Shown here in pieces: positions 1-13,409 of a stretch of DNA of 64,000 bases (its first letter is position 1; each line of letters opens with the position of its first letter). Source of the DNA: Rhynchosporium graminicola (Eukaryota; Ascomycota; Leotiomycetes; Helotiales; Ploettnerulaceae); NCBI GenBank assembly GCA_900074885.1, contig FJUW01000042.1, forward strand, positions 214,015-278,014. Direction: 5' to 3'. A program made the translations under genes and the position numbers. The notes under the pieces were generated by a model. It was given only the letters and a program-made list of their open reading frames with translations. It was not told the origin of the DNA and ran no database searches.

Positions 1-480
1 ATATATATATATATATATATAAAGTAGTAATATAAAGATAGAATCAAGCAGATAGCTATATTATAGTATTATTAATAGAAGATAAAGCTAGCCTTATAAG
101 TAACTAATAGTATAGCTATAGACTATAGAAGAGCTATAAATAATTTATATAAAGAGAGAAAAGTAGTAATAATAATAATAATAGAGATTATAGTAGTAGT
201 AGTAGTATTAAGATCCTTTAGTCTTTTAATATCTATTATAATTAAAATTAATCTATAGATTTTATATATATACTTAATACTTATAGTATTACTTAAAGAG
301 TTAAATTATTTTTATAATATAAAAGAGAAGTATTTATAAGTTTACTATATTTTCTATCTAATTACTTTATTATTCTTTATATAGAAATTTAATATAATTA
401 TTACTTAAAAACTACTATTATTATAACCTTAAATACTATTTATTTATAACTTATTATTTAATAATAGAAATATACTATTA
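1..480. other. AT-rich simple-sequence DNA, no gene
   Basis: Begins with a (AT)n run and continues as TA-rich sequence with short (TAA)n, (TAG)n and (TAGTAG)n runs. No reading frame of meaningful length exists. Composition resembles heavily RIP-mutated repeat DNA, but I cannot match it to any of the elements resolved to its right. Confidence 0.6.
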
Positions 481-778
481 TAAATTCACTAGCGACTGCG
501 CGAAGCAAGGTGCCGTGACCCCGGAGCTTGCGAAGGGCCGGCACGGAGAAGACCTTGTATACACATAATCAAAAAAAAAATTAAACTCCAGCTCTCATAG
601 TGCTGGTGCTAAATAAAACCATTCGCATTGGACGGGAAACGAGAGATGGAAATATTTGATTGCCACTAAACTACTCGAATGATACGTGGGTGATGGTAGG
701 GAGGCAGGCTATGGATGAGAGAGGATGTCGGAGGTGCCTCCCCACGCACGCACCTACGCCGCAAGACATATCTATATC
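481..778. other. Non-RIP flank left of the retrotransposon nest
   Basis: About 300 bp of ordinary base composition between the AT-rich block and the Copia 5' LTR. It contains a GC-rich stretch (about 485-560) with GTGCCG and CGGCAC arms that could pair, then unremarkable sequence. It ends in short TATC-type simple sequence that matches the microsatellite on the far side of the nest at 43654. I see no gene. This is the left half of the original insertion locus. Confidence 0.55.
774..778. repeat. Target site duplication ATATC, left copy (Copia)
   Basis: ATATC directly precedes the TGTT start of the Copia 5' LTR. The same five bases follow the 3' LTR at 43654-43658. Confidence 0.9.
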
Positions 779-971
779 TGTTGGTCCATAGTCACGTGTT
801 AGTCGAGTATCTGCACCGGGGTTTAGCCGGCCAGATATATCTCCCTTACGGAGTCTCGACTACCTAGAAAAGCCAGCCACGATACAATAGATAATACTAC
901 TACTATTACTACTATACTTTAGCTCACGTAGACTACTTAATTATACGTATTACGATAGAGTGATACTAATA
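779..971 (+). repeat. Copia 5' LTR
   Basis: 193 bp, aligned without gaps to the 3' LTR at 43461-43653. By eye there are about 17 differences. All are C/T or G/A transitions and most are concentrated in the right half, as expected for RIP rather than ordinary drift. Confidence 0.93.
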
Positions 972-3021
972 TTAATCAATAGACGCATAGATCATTTCAC
1001 TCTTTGAAAGCAATTAAATTCTAAGAATTTCGACTACTAAAAAGAGCGCGCTAGTAACCTTAAAGAGTAGAGATATCTACTACAGTAATAGCTCAAGTAC
1101 TTAAGAAGATATAGTCTCCTCTTTGCTATTTAACTTGAATTAATAAGATAATTTACCTGGATTCTACTTGCGATACGATTAAAGGATTCGAATTCTAGTA
1201 TATTATACTACTATTACCTTCTATATACTTCGATTACTACCGTAACCCGACTTCAAATAACGCGCTTTTAAGACTTTAATTTGCGCTGAAAACTCGAAGT
1301 CAAACTTGAACGCGCTACGCTAGCGCTTCCCCTATAACTTAAGAATAGAACACTTAAGAATAACTCTATAACTACTATTCTAAATAACCTCGGAATAGTA
1401 ATAAAACACTAATATAAATCAGACCTTTAATATAGTAAGAGATAATAATACCCCCGAGGTTAGTGCTTTCGATACACCTGCGAACTCTAGCAAGGACCTA
1501 CTAGACCCGGAGACTATACAGAAACAAGGAGAAGGTCTTATTAGATAAATTAAGAGCTCCGACTATATAGATAGACCTCTATACTCCTTATTTAAGGAGA
1601 TCTACGAAGGTTAGATAATAGACTCTTTTAAATCTATTAAGAAATCGTTAAATAACGACCTTATATTTACCCTTCGTACTAAAGGCGTATTTATCGAAGA
1701 AGGCGATAAACCTGCGCAGGAGCTATATAAGCTTCTATATACTCCATAGAATATTATACGTAGTAGTTAGACCTTAAAGGAGCTAGAGAGTATAGTAAGA
1801 GAGAAGATACTCTCTGAATAGCTATAGTTTATAGTATTAAACCTACTTATACTAGAGAAGCAGATATCTGCGTAGTGATAGCGAGATAAGAGAGAGAAAG
1901 AGATAATAAACGATATAACTACTTAATAAGACGAATTAGAGTATAAGAGATTAAAGAAGGAGTTCTATAGATTATAATAAAGATACTATACTACACTCGG
2001 CTTACCTCCTGTTAGCGAATTCGACTTTAATAAAGAATACTACGAACTTCTATAATAAGACCGAGATTCTACCGAAAGAGTTTAATAATATAAAGAGACC
2101 TCCTCTGACTAGAATAAAGAAGAGTAGCGATACTATAGAAAGCGTATACCGAAGAATACAAGGAGTAGAGAAGGAGGAGCTAGAGGAGGAGAAAGCTACT
2201 AAGGAGGAGAAAGCTACTAAGGAGGAGAAAGCTACTAAGGAGGAGAAGGCTACTAAGGAGCTAGAGGAGAAGAAGGAGAGTACTATAATATAGTATAGAA
2301 GGAGAAGAAGAAGTCGTATAGAAAGGAGATCGCTAGCTTCTCTTATATATTTCTAGAAGAGATAAAATTCAAGGGAGACGGAGATAGCTTTAGTAGTAAG
2401 GTCAGAATATTCTACGATACCTACTTAAGAGCCGAGATTCTACCGGAAGAGTATAGTAAGGCGTTTCTATTAATACTAAAAGGCGCTACTGTCTAATACT
2501 ACTATTATAATCTGAATAGTATCCCTAGAACCTCTCTGATTATCAGATTCGATACTATACTAAAGAATATAATAGATTAGTTTAAGAGCGAGGAGTTTAG
2601 TAGATCTTCTCTAACTATATAGAATCTTCTTACTTTTAAATCGATTAAGAAAAAGAACCCTAGAAAGATGACTTCAGAGTGCTTTAATATACTCTCTACG
2701 TAGATTAGAGAGCTACGTTATGATATACCTTTTAAATTACGCTATAAGAAGTTCGTTATAAATAAGATTATTACTACTTACTAAAGCTCGGAAGCCTACT
2801 AAATTACTCTAGCTTAACTTATAACTTCTACTGAAAAGACGATTACTTCTATTAGAACCTCTATCGTTAACTACGAACACGTATACCCTGTAACTAGTAC
2901 TACCTTTTATACTAATTGAAAATTCTGAAGCGATTCCGATAAAGGATAAGTATATAGAGAGAAGGAGAAAAGAGATAGTAAAGGGCGATTCAGAATATAA
3001 GAAGAGAAGAAGATAAATACG
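972..3021 (+). pseudogene. Copia gag, 5' part (RIP-degraded)
   Basis: From about 1430 the plus strand reads as a Gag-like polypeptide interrupted by TAA/TAG at former glutamine codons. A basic and acidic helical segment comes first, with a six-residue EEKATK repeat (2184-2260). A UBN2/Gag-type domain follows (about 2360-2900) with a recognisable FKGDGDSF start and many conserved hydrophobic positions. The frame is cut at 3021 by insertion of Gypsy-1 G0 and resumes at 33085. Roughly 450 bp before it (972-1430) look like untranslated leader. There is no intact start-to-stop frame, so no protein is expected. Confidence 0.75.
2184..2260 (+). repeat. 18-bp tandem repeat in Copia gag
   Basis: About four units of an 18-bp sequence (GAGGAGAAAGCTACTAAG and near copies). 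The unit length keeps frame and encodes EEKATK, so it forms a charged, probably coiled-coil stretch of Gag. Confidence 0.8.
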
Positions 3022-3219
3022 TATGACGACAGCTCACCTGAATATCACATGAGAGGAAGGATAGATACTAGGGCCCAAGTTTATAGGTATCCCGGCAGAA
3101 CTAGTGTTCGACTCGTTATAGTATCAGACTAGTACTAGCATATATATATAAGGTGCCTTATACTCTATCTCTCTTCTTCTTCCTTCCTTATCTTTTTATT
3201 TCCTTCGTAGTAAACTATA
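3022..3219 (+). repeat. Gypsy-1 G0 5' LTR, first part
   Basis: Matches the first 198 bp of the intact 268-bp Gypsy-1 LTRs (for example 3647-3844). It stops at CTATA (3215-3219), where element D inserted. Confidence 0.9.
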
Positions 3220-3528
3220 TGTCACGGGTGAGCAACGCGTACGCAGATGGTCAAGTGTAGTATTCAAGAAGTTCGATACAGGAGAGAGTCAGGTTCTAGC
3301 CTGGCTCCGAAGGAAAACATGCGGGTGCCGCTAGGCTTAGTAAGCATAGGCATCGCCGGTGCTTAATCCTGAGCAACGCGTACGCAGATAGTCAAGTATA
3401 GTATTCAAGAAGTTCGATACAGGAGAGAGTCAGGTTCTAGCCTAGCTCCGAAGGAAAATATGCGAGTGCCGCTAGGCTTAGTAAGCACAGGTATCGCCGG
3501 TGCTTAATCCTAGGGCTCGCCCCTTATA
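3220..3528 (-). repeat. Element D left LTR with internal duplication
   Basis: Starts TGTCACGGGTGAG and ends GCCCCTTATA. Contains two copies of a 141-bp unit at 3230-3370 and 3371-3511. Apart from this duplication it aligns with the right LTR at 26341-26508, differing almost only by C/T and G/A transitions. Confidence 0.85.
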
Positions 3529-3646
3529 TTACTCTCCTCCTCCCTCCGCCTGTCTTATATCGGGGTTCGCCTCTAAAGACTTATATCCCGCCTTATTATA
3601 TGCAGTCAGGACTTATTATATCTACGATTCTTTTTCTTTACTTCGT

Positions 3647-3914
3647 TATGACGACAGCTCACCTGAATATCACATGAGAAGAAGGATAGATAATAGGGCC
3701 TAAGTTTATAGGTATCCCGGCAGAACTAGTATCCGACCTAGTATAGTATCGGACTAGTACTAGTATATATATATAAGGTGCTTTATACTCTATCTCTCTT
3801 CTTCTTCCTTCCTTATCTTTTTGTTTCCTTTATAGTAGACTATATAAGATCGCTCTTAGCCTCCCTACTCGTTTATTCTTACTTATATACTACCTTAAGT
3901 CTTATATCGTTATA
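3647..3914 (+). repeat. Gypsy-1 A 5' LTR
   Basis: 268 bp. Contains a TATATATATAAGGTGC promoter-like core about 120 bp from its start, followed by a CT-rich stretch. Confidence 0.92.
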
Positions 3915-6900
3915 TTAAATAAAAAGATTAAGATAGCTAGAGATAACCTGCTATAATATCTCACTACTAAGTTAGTTATTCGATAACTACTCGTATATAG
4001 CTGAGATACTAGAGATCTCTCAGATAACTATAAATCAGGGTTTAATTTAGCTTATCGTAAATAGTATAATAGAGGAGGTCTTCGCTAACGCTCTTTTAAT
4101 AACTCCCTTAATATAAAGGAATTATAAATAGATTTTAAAGAAAGTATAATAAATACCCCGGAACTTTAACCTCTATATATCGCCGCCGAAATAGCTCTAA
4201 TATACTCCTTTTTAAGCTACCGGAATAGCTCCTAACTAATAAACTAGAGACTCCTCTAGTTCTAAGGGAACTTAACGCGATCCCTCCTACTCTACCTCCG
4301 AACTTAACTTATTATACCTTTCTTTACTTTAAACGTCTCTTACCCTAGAGAATATTAATACTTTATTAAGGAAGTACTAACTAAGAGGGAAAGGAAAATA
4401 AAAGCGAAATTTACTAAGAGTATAATCGCTAAGTACTCTTACTACTATAAGTAACTCGAACCTGATCTATTCCCTCTTATAATAATTAGCGAACTAGAAG
4501 GAAAAGAATAACTCTCTAGAAGATACTATAGATAGACTAATCTCTATATAAGATAAGTTCCTTATAGGGGTCCTTTGCCTATCTTCGACTCTCCTATTAG
4601 AACTAATATTATAATCTCCGCGTATAATAGAGTTTAATAAGCTAATAAACTCTATTTCGATACGTAGTACTAAGAGAGAGGATATTATTCCTAATAAACT
4701 ATCTCTCTCTCCTAGTGCCGAATCAGTAGAGTTATACCCTAAGAAGTCTTATCTTACTAAGAAGATCCTGCCTCTAGATAATAGGTCGGACCTTACTTTC
4801 CTCTAATAGAGAGTATTAATACGAGACTAGCTAGCTATAAACGCTAACTATTACCTTACGGACTTCTCTTAGCGCGTTCTTATATAGGGACTAGTTATTA
4901 GATTAGCTAAGGAGTATCTTACGCCTTAGTATCTCGCTAACGAGTTTAAGACTAGCGAGGAAATAAACTCATTACTAGAAGAGAACTTCCTTACTAGTTT
5001 AGAAGAAGATAACTATTATAACGCTTTCTATTACTTAGAAATATAATAACCTAGCTATATACGCGAGACTTTCGCCGAGTTTCGTAGTCGATTTTAAAGC
5101 GCTACTATCTAAGGTAAGGTTAAAAGGAAAGAGTAGTTCTTCTATATATAGGATAAGATTATACTATCCTTACGCGCTTTAACTCTTATTATTAAACTAA
5201 CATAGAATAAGGACTACGCTTCTATAGTTAGATCCTTCCTTTCTTTTAATACTAAATATCGCTATAACTTAGAACGTACTTATCCTAAGAAAGCTATTAC
5301 TCTAGTATAGTATTATAAGCTTACTATTACTACTACGACCTCTACTAGTTCTACTCCTTACCGGTCCTTAAGCTTAGCTCCTTGATAAACTACTTCTGTA
5401 CTATATATACGTACTTCTACCCCGGTATAGTCTAGTACTCCCTCCGCGCTAAAACGCCTTACTATCTCGACCGGAGAACCCTTTAGGTATTATAGTTATA
5501 GATAGCTTAGTTATATTAAGCTAGATTACTTTAACTTACTTAAGGTTTAATTAATTAACGAATTTCCGAAAGAGGATTAAGTAACTAAAGAAATAGTAGA
5601 AGATATACCCTCTGAATCTGGACTAATACTAAAGGGAAATAATAAGGCCTAGGTAAAAACTCCTTCCTAGGTCTATATAAGTATAATCTCTCTAATCTGG
5701 ACCTTAACTCTCTGATAGGAGGTAAGTAATTTATATACCTGATTATAGTTAGTATAAATAAGCTAGGAGTTTCTATTAGTAGCTTAATTAATACTAAAGC
5801 GAATAGTTATCTATTTATTAATCGTACTCTTACCGGATAACTATTAGGGGCCCTCGGTATTAAAATCGAGCTACTGCCTTATTTTATTCTAATACGTAAG
5901 TTCTAATAGTCTATTAGAACTTATATTACTTATTTTATATATTTATACTTTTCTATTAATAGTAGGCGTATTTATAACTGCTCTTTTATTCTCCTCGACT
6001 TAGGATAGTAAGATATAATTATTAGTATTAAATAGATATAACGATTTCAGGTTAAGCTAGATATACTCTACTATAAGCTTCTATAGCCGGAACGCTATCT
6101 AGCTACCTTCTAATATAATAAGGAGATAATTATAACTCTATTACCTTGTAAACCTAGTATTAATTGATCTTACTAAATCGACGCTAATACGCGGGACTTA
6201 GCTATAAACTAGCTAGACTAATAGTAATTATATTAAATAGTAGCGATATAGTATATTAACGTATTATTCTTACTATTTAACTTATTTCTACTTATCGCTA
6301 AGGAATCCGAACCCTTTCCTGCTCCGAATTTATTAAGAAAAGTACTTATGTCGAAACTCTACTATAAGTACTCTTCTTAACCTCTGAAGATCTAGAAACT
6401 GATTCTGATTTACTAAATTAGTACTATAGCTTTTTATTTTAATATAAAACGTAAAAGCTCTAAATTATTCTTTATTAGTATCTATAAGATAGATCGCCTC
6501 TTATAAGATTATCTAAATAGTAATTCTCCTGAGGATCCCGATACCGAATAACTTATAGCTAAAAAGCTATCGGAATAGTACTATACTCTTAAGAAAGCCT
6601 TTTCTAAGCGGGATTCTAATATTCTTTTATTATATTATCTATACGATTATAAAATTATTCTAGAAGAACTATTATCTAATATATATTCGCTCTTATATTA
6701 GTAATCTATAAACGAACTATAAGTAACTAAAGAGTACCTTATAAAGAACCTAGATAAGGGATTTATCGAATCTAGCTAAAGTCCTTTTATATTACTTATA
6801 CTATTTATTAAGAAAGCCGATAGAGGATTACGCTTCTATATCGATTATCGTAAGCTTAATACGATTACTCGAAAGGATTCTTATCTAATACCTAGGATCG

Positions 6901-9720
6901 ATAAGCTCTTAACTTATATATCTAAAGTAGTAATCTTTACTAAATTAGATATCCAGGTAATATTTAATTATATTTATATAGACTCCGAATCCGAGGAGTA
7001 TATTACTTTCTGAACCTGCTTCGGATCCTATAAATATAAAGTACTACCTTTTAAGCTCTATAATAGACCTATTATATACTAGTGATATATAAATAATATA
7101 CTACTAGACTACTTAGATAATTTCTATATAACTTACCTAGATAATATTCTTATATATTCGGAAACGCTCTAGGAATATAAGGAATATGTTAAATTAGTAC
7201 TACGACGCTTAATAGATACCGGACTCTAAGTAGATATTAAGAAAAGCGAATTCTATATTACTCGGACTAAATACCTTAGATATATCGTTACTATTAATAG
7301 AATCGAGCTAGATCCCGAGAAGGTAGTATTATTAATAAACTAGAAGTACTCTGAAATAATAATAGCTATGAAATCCTTCTTAGGATTCTATAGGTTCTAC
7401 TATTAATTCATTCGGAATTTCGGCCTTATTACTAAATCTCTCTTAGTGCTTACTTAGCCTATAGTACTATAGAATTTTACTAACGATTATAAGAAGTCCT
7501 TCGACGATTTATATTAATAGCTACTATCGGTGCAGAAACTATACTATTTCGACTCTGAATTACAGATTAAACTAGAAAATAATACCTCCGATAGTATAAT
7601 AGCTAGAGTTATCTTCTAATTATATAAAGATAACTAGTAGTATCTAATTAGATTCTACTCTTATATTCTTAATAGATATAAACTAAACTAAGAGATCTAT
7701 AATAAGGAGCTATACGCTATTATTAAGTCTTTCCGGAAATAGAGACCGGAACTTATATCTTTACGACGCTATACTAGCGTATATACGGACTATCGATTCT
7801 TAGAATACTTTATAACTACTAAGGTCCTAACTAGTAAGTAAGCTAGATAGATAGAATTCCTTTCCGAATTTAATTTTCAAATTATATATACGTTTAGTAA
7901 AGATAACGCTAAAGCTAATATCCTTAGCTATAAGGAATAAGATCTAAAGATATAGGAATAATAGAAATAGGATAATAGATCTCGGGTTTTATTACCTCTA
8001 GACTACTTAGACCCTAGGATTAACGCGGAACTAGCTAAGTATTATATCGATTAAATTAGTTATATATACCTAATATCGCTAGGGACTAATACGCTATTAG
8101 AACCTATATATAACTCTTTTGATTTAATTAAGAAACTATACTAATTTAACTAAGAATTATTCTCTAAGGAACGAAATATATTAAGAGATAGCTATACTAT
8201 TAATAATAGTTTACTACTTTATAATAATTATCTATACGTATAACGCTATAACTAACTATATACTTATTTAATTAGCGAAGTCTACGATTAAGTTTCTTCC
8301 GCTTATCTAAATGCTCGTAAGACTACTAAAATAATTTCTACTTATTACTATTAGAAAGGACTTATATTAGATATAAAATAGTATACTTGTAATTACTACT
8401 CTTATTAGTACTCTTATCCGAAGTATACGAAATAGTAAGGATTCCTCTACTTATTACTAGTGCCTAGCTACTCTATATAGTACCTAGCTATAGATTTTAA
8501 GGACTTCCCGCCTAATAACTAAGGATTTAATAGGATATTAGTATTTATTAACTACCTAAGGAAGGACTCTATATTAATACTATACTACTATAATATCGAT
8601 ACCCGCGGGATAGTAACGTTATTTATCTAATAGATATATTATTTCGGATATACCCTTAAGTTAATTATATCTGACTAAGGAGCTTAATTAGTCTTATCCT
8701 TCTAGTAAGAGTTTTGCTATATAATTAGAATTAAGGTTAAGCTCTCTACTTCCTTCTACTAGTAAACCGATAGATAAATAGAGATTATAAATTAGTATAT
8801 TAACTAACGCTTTAGACCTTTTATTAATTACTACTAGAGTAACTAGGGCGAACTACTACTAATAATAGACCGCGCTTAAGTAACCCTACCTTATGACTCT
8901 ATTAGTATAGTATTATATACTTTTAAATATAGTATACTACTACGGAATAGCTAGAACTAGAAGTAATTCACCGGATCGATATTATAAGAGAAGCTTAACT
9001 ATACTAATACTAAATCCCTAGCTAAATATACTAAATCTGCTATCGAGGTTATAAAAGCTAATATACTAGCTACTTAGTATAGAATAAGCGCTATAACTGA
9101 CCCGAAACGGCATAGTATTAACTAGGAAATTAGAGATAAGGTATTTCTCTCTATAAGGAACCTTAAGAATTACTAGCTAAGTAAGAAGCTATCTAGTCTC
9201 TAGGTAGGACTATACTAAGTCTTAGCTAAGATCAGATACTCCTATAAGCTAGATTTACCCCTAAGATCTTCTATTTACGATATATTCGCTCTCGAATTAC
9301 TCTTTAAGGACCCGGATAACTTATTACTAAGCTAGGAGTTATAAAACCTACCCTTAGAGGTTATTACTACTTAAGAAGAGTAAGAGTTATAAGATATACT
9401 TACTATATAGCTCCTAAGAGATAATCTAAAGTATTAAGTTAGCTAGCTAGGCTATAACCCGGACCTAACTTAATATAACGCTTCCGACCTAATAGATACT
9501 TCGTATAAGCTTAGAGACTTTCACGCTACTAACTTAAGTAAACCTAGACCTTTACGTAAACTAGAATAGTAGATTAAGGCCTAGGAAGATAGAATAGACG
9601 ACTATAGTTACTTAGAGGATAATAAGCTATTATAATTACTAGTATTAGAATTTATTACTAAGGATAATCCTCTGATTATACTTTATAATAATACTATATC
9701 TAAAACTTTACTTCTTTAAC
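3915..9720 (+). pseudogene. Gypsy-1 A gag-pol (RIP-degraded)
   Basis: Plus-strand Ty3/Gypsy polyprotein with many stops. The gag part carries a capsid-like region and a degraded zinc knuckle at about 5490-5540. Reverse transcriptase shows KADRGLRFYIDYRKLN, an FTKLDI segment and the YLDNILIYS catalytic strand in place of the usual YxDD. RNase H shows YNKELYAIIK. Integrase shows LIISDQGAQLVLSFQQEF and QQTDRQIEIINQY, matching the family core. A short basic tail follows to about 9720. Stops are almost all at former Gln/Trp codons. Confidence 0.87.
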
Positions 9721-10146
9721 TACTTCTACTTTACTAGCTTTCTTCTCTAAGTTCTCCGGAGCTTCTAGTAAATCTGAAATATCTAGAACTAGAACTACTA
9801 TATCTAACTCCTTATTTAAATCTACTAATATAGCCCTAGTAGTAAAATAAATATAATAGCTAATCCTACGGGCTTTCTTCTTTAGAAAGAGTCCGAGAGT
9901 ATCTAGATCTAATACTATCTCTAAACTAGAAGTTAAATTCCTCTTTCCTTTAGTATTAGATATCGTAGCTTTAAATATAGCTTTCTTCGCAAATTCCTAT
10001 ATAATACTATTTAATTCCTTTATCTACTTTAATACTATTTTAGCTATTAACTTAGACTTCGCCGAATCGATTATTAGAAGATCTAAATCTTATATCGCGT
10101 TAGTATTATACTAGTATCTAAGGGTTTAAGATCGTAACTTATTACC

Positions 10147-12400
10147 NTTAGTAAAGATAACGCTAAAGCTAATATCCTTAGCTATAAGGAATAAGATCTA
10201 AAGATATAGGAATAATAGAAATAGGATAATAGATCTCGGGTTTTATTACCTCTAGACTACTTAGACCCTAGGATTAACGCGGAACTAGCTAAGTATTATA
10301 TCGATTAAATTAGTTATATATACCTAATATCGCTAGGGACTAATACGCTATTAGAACCTATATATAACTCTTTTGATTTAATTAAGAAACTATACTAATT
10401 TAACTAAGAATTATTCTCTAAGGAACGAAATATATTAAGAGATAGCTATACTATTAATAATAGTTTACTACTTTATAATAATTATCTATACGTATAACGC
10501 TATAACTAACTATATACTTATTTAATTAGCGAAGTCTACGATTAAGTTTCTTCCGCTTATCTAAATGCTCGTAAGACTACTAAAATAATTTCTACTTATT
10601 ACTATTAGAAAGGACTTATATTAGATATAAAATAGTATACTTGTAATTACTACTCTTATTAGTACTCTTATCCGAAGTATACGAAATAGTAAGGATTCCT
10701 CTACTTATTACTAGTGCCTAGCTACTCTATATAGTACCTAGCTATAGATTTTAAGGACTTCCCGCCTAATAACTAAGGATTTAATAGGATATTAGTATTT
10801 ATTAACTACCTAAGGAAGGACTCTATATTAATACTATACTACTATAATATCGATACCCGCGGGATAGTAACGTTATTTATCTAATAGATATATTATTTCG
10901 GATATACCCTTAAGTTAATTATATCTGACTAAGGAGCTTAATTAGTCTTATCCTTCTAGTAAGAGTTTTGCTATATAATTAGAATTAAGGTTAAGCTCTC
11001 TACTTCCTTCTACTAGTAAACCGATAGATAAATAGAGATTATAAATTAGTATATTAACTAACGCTTTAGACCTTTTATTAATTACTACTAGAGTAACTAG
11101 GGCGAACTACTACTAATAATAGACCGCGCTTAAGTAACCCTACCTTATGACTCTATTAGTATAGTATTATATACTTTTAAATATAGTATACTACTACGGA
11201 ATAGCTAGAACTAGAAGTAATTCACCGGATCGATATTATAAGAGAAGCTTAACTATACTAATACTAAATCCCTAGCTAAATATACTAAATCTGCTATCGA
11301 GGTTATAAAAGCTAATATACTAGCTACTTAGTATAGAATAAGCGCTATAACTGACCCGAAACGGCATAGTATTAACTAGGAAATTAGAGATAAGGTATTT
11401 CTCTCTATAAGGAACCTTAAGAATTACTAGCTAAGTAAGAAGCTATCTAGTCTCTAGGTAGGACTATACTAAGTCTTAGCTAAGATCAGATACTCCTATA
11501 AGCTAGATTTACCCCTAAGATCTTCTATTTACGATATATTCGCTCTCGAATTACTCTTTAAGGACCCGGATAACTTATTACTAAGCTAGGAGTTATAAAA
11601 CCTACCCTTAGAGGTTATTACTACTTAAGAAGAGTAAGAGTTATAAGATATACTTACTATATAGCTCCTAAGAGATAATCTAAAGTATTAAGTTAGCTAG
11701 CTAGGCTATAACCCGGACCTAACTTAATATAACGCTTCCGACCTAATAGATACTTCGTATAAGCTTAGAGACTTTCACGCTACTAACTTAAGTAAACCTA
11801 GACCTTTACGTAAACTAGAATAGTAGATTAAGGCCTAGGAAGATAGAATAGACGACTATAGTTACTTAGAGGATAATAAGCTATTATAATTACTAGTATT
11901 AGAATTTATTACTAAGGATAATCCTCTGATTATACTTTATAATAATACTATATCTAAAACTTTACTTCTTTAACTACTTCTACTTTACTAGCTTTCTTCT
12001 CTAAGTTCTCCGGAGCTTCTAGTAAATCTGAAATATCTAGAACTAGAACTACTATATCTAACTCCTTATTTAAATCTACTAATATAGCCCTAGTAGTAAA
12101 ATAAATATAATAGCTAATCCTACGGGCTTTCTTCTTTAGAAAGAGTCCGAGAGTATCTAGATCTAATACTATCTCTAAACTAGAAGTTAAATTCCTCTTT
12201 CCTTTAGTATTAGATATCGTAGCTTTAAATATAGCTTTCTTCGCAAATTCCTATATAATACTATTTAATTCCTTTATCTACTTTAATACTATTTTAGCTA
12301 TTAACTTAGACTTCGCCGAATCGAATATTAGAAGATCTAAATCTTATATCGCGTTAGTATTATACTAGTATCTAAGGGTTTAAGATCGTAACTTATTACC
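10147..12400. other. Assembly gap N and false duplication 1
   Basis: Position 10147 is a single N. Sequence 10148-12400 repeats 7894-10146 (2,253 bp) almost base for base; I noticed one mismatch, 10071 T against 12325 A. Sequence continuing after 12400 is what should follow 10146. This is the signature of two overlapping contigs joined without merging. Confidence 0.88.
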
Positions 12401-13000
12401 TTAATAAACTCTAACTCCTTAAATACCTTCTCTATAGAATACTTTAAAGCTTAAGTTTCTGCTAATTATATAGTAGTAATCTCTAATATAGTAGTAAGAG
12501 TAGTAGATTTCGTAAGATAATAGATCCGATTAATAGTTTTATAAGTAGCTATAATACTACCCCGATTTAGCTCCGCGTCCTTAGCTTTACTACTAGGAAA
12601 TAAACCGGATAAAATAGTATACTCTATATTAATATAGTTAAGTAACTATAACACGTTAGTATATATAACTATATTCAGGTTCAAGTAACTTATATACTTA
12701 TAACTACTCTTTAACGCCGAATAATACTTATAAAGCTTAGAGTTAAGCTTATTAAACAAATATAAGAGTTCTAAAATAGGAGTATTATTATACTTTATCT
12801 TAAGGAAAGCGCGAATATATCGCAGGTAATATATATAATACGCCGCCGAAAGAGTAACGGCAGGAACTAGTAAAGGTACTATAGGAGTTAGCGTTATAGA
12901 TCTATGAAACCCTTATACTATACTTAAGGACTATTCTTAAAACTAATATAGGAAACTTACTTATATTAAGAGAAGAGTTAATTAAGTTAATTAATATATA
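12401..13000 (-). pseudogene. Antisense ORF of Gypsy-1, copy A (in part)
   Basis: The minus strand reads from about 12910 toward 12401. In the true sequence it continues directly at 10146 and on to about 9720. Protein-like segments NKLNSKLYKYYSALKSSYKY and SIEKVFKELEFIKVIS match the antisense frames in C and G0. The assembly duplication splits this frame artificially. Unknown function. Confidence 0.5.
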
Positions 13001-13409
13001 AGATTATAGTAGATTACTATAGTAGTTAGTAATAATACTTACTCTAGGAGCTATATCGTAGTCTAAGGAGAATAAACTTATAAGTTGAAGTAGTTATCGC
13101 AGTTAAAAAGGAAAAGCTCTAATATTAATAAACCCTTTTCTTTATATACCTTACGCCTTACTTAAACTCGACTCTTATTATAAATAGATAAAGTAAATAC
13201 TACTTACTGCCTGATTTAGAAGCTATAACTAATATAGTACTATTATAGCGACGTAACTAGTCAGAACCTGATAAAGAATTTACTACTACTAAAGAGCGAC
13301 TAGCGCTTATTACGCGAATATCGACGAAAATAGTTATAATAAAGACTAATTCTAGTATAAACTATAACCTTCTGAGCTTAAGATTAAGCTCTTCTTAGGG
13401 AAGGGGTAA

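Noticed and set aside
3230..3511. tRNA-derived SINE, from A-box-like TGGTCAAGTG and B-box-like GGTTCTAGCC
   Set aside because: The sequence lies within the 168-bp terminal repeat of element D (also at 26341-26508), with TG...CA ends and CTATA duplication. The B box is one base short. LTR explains it fully.
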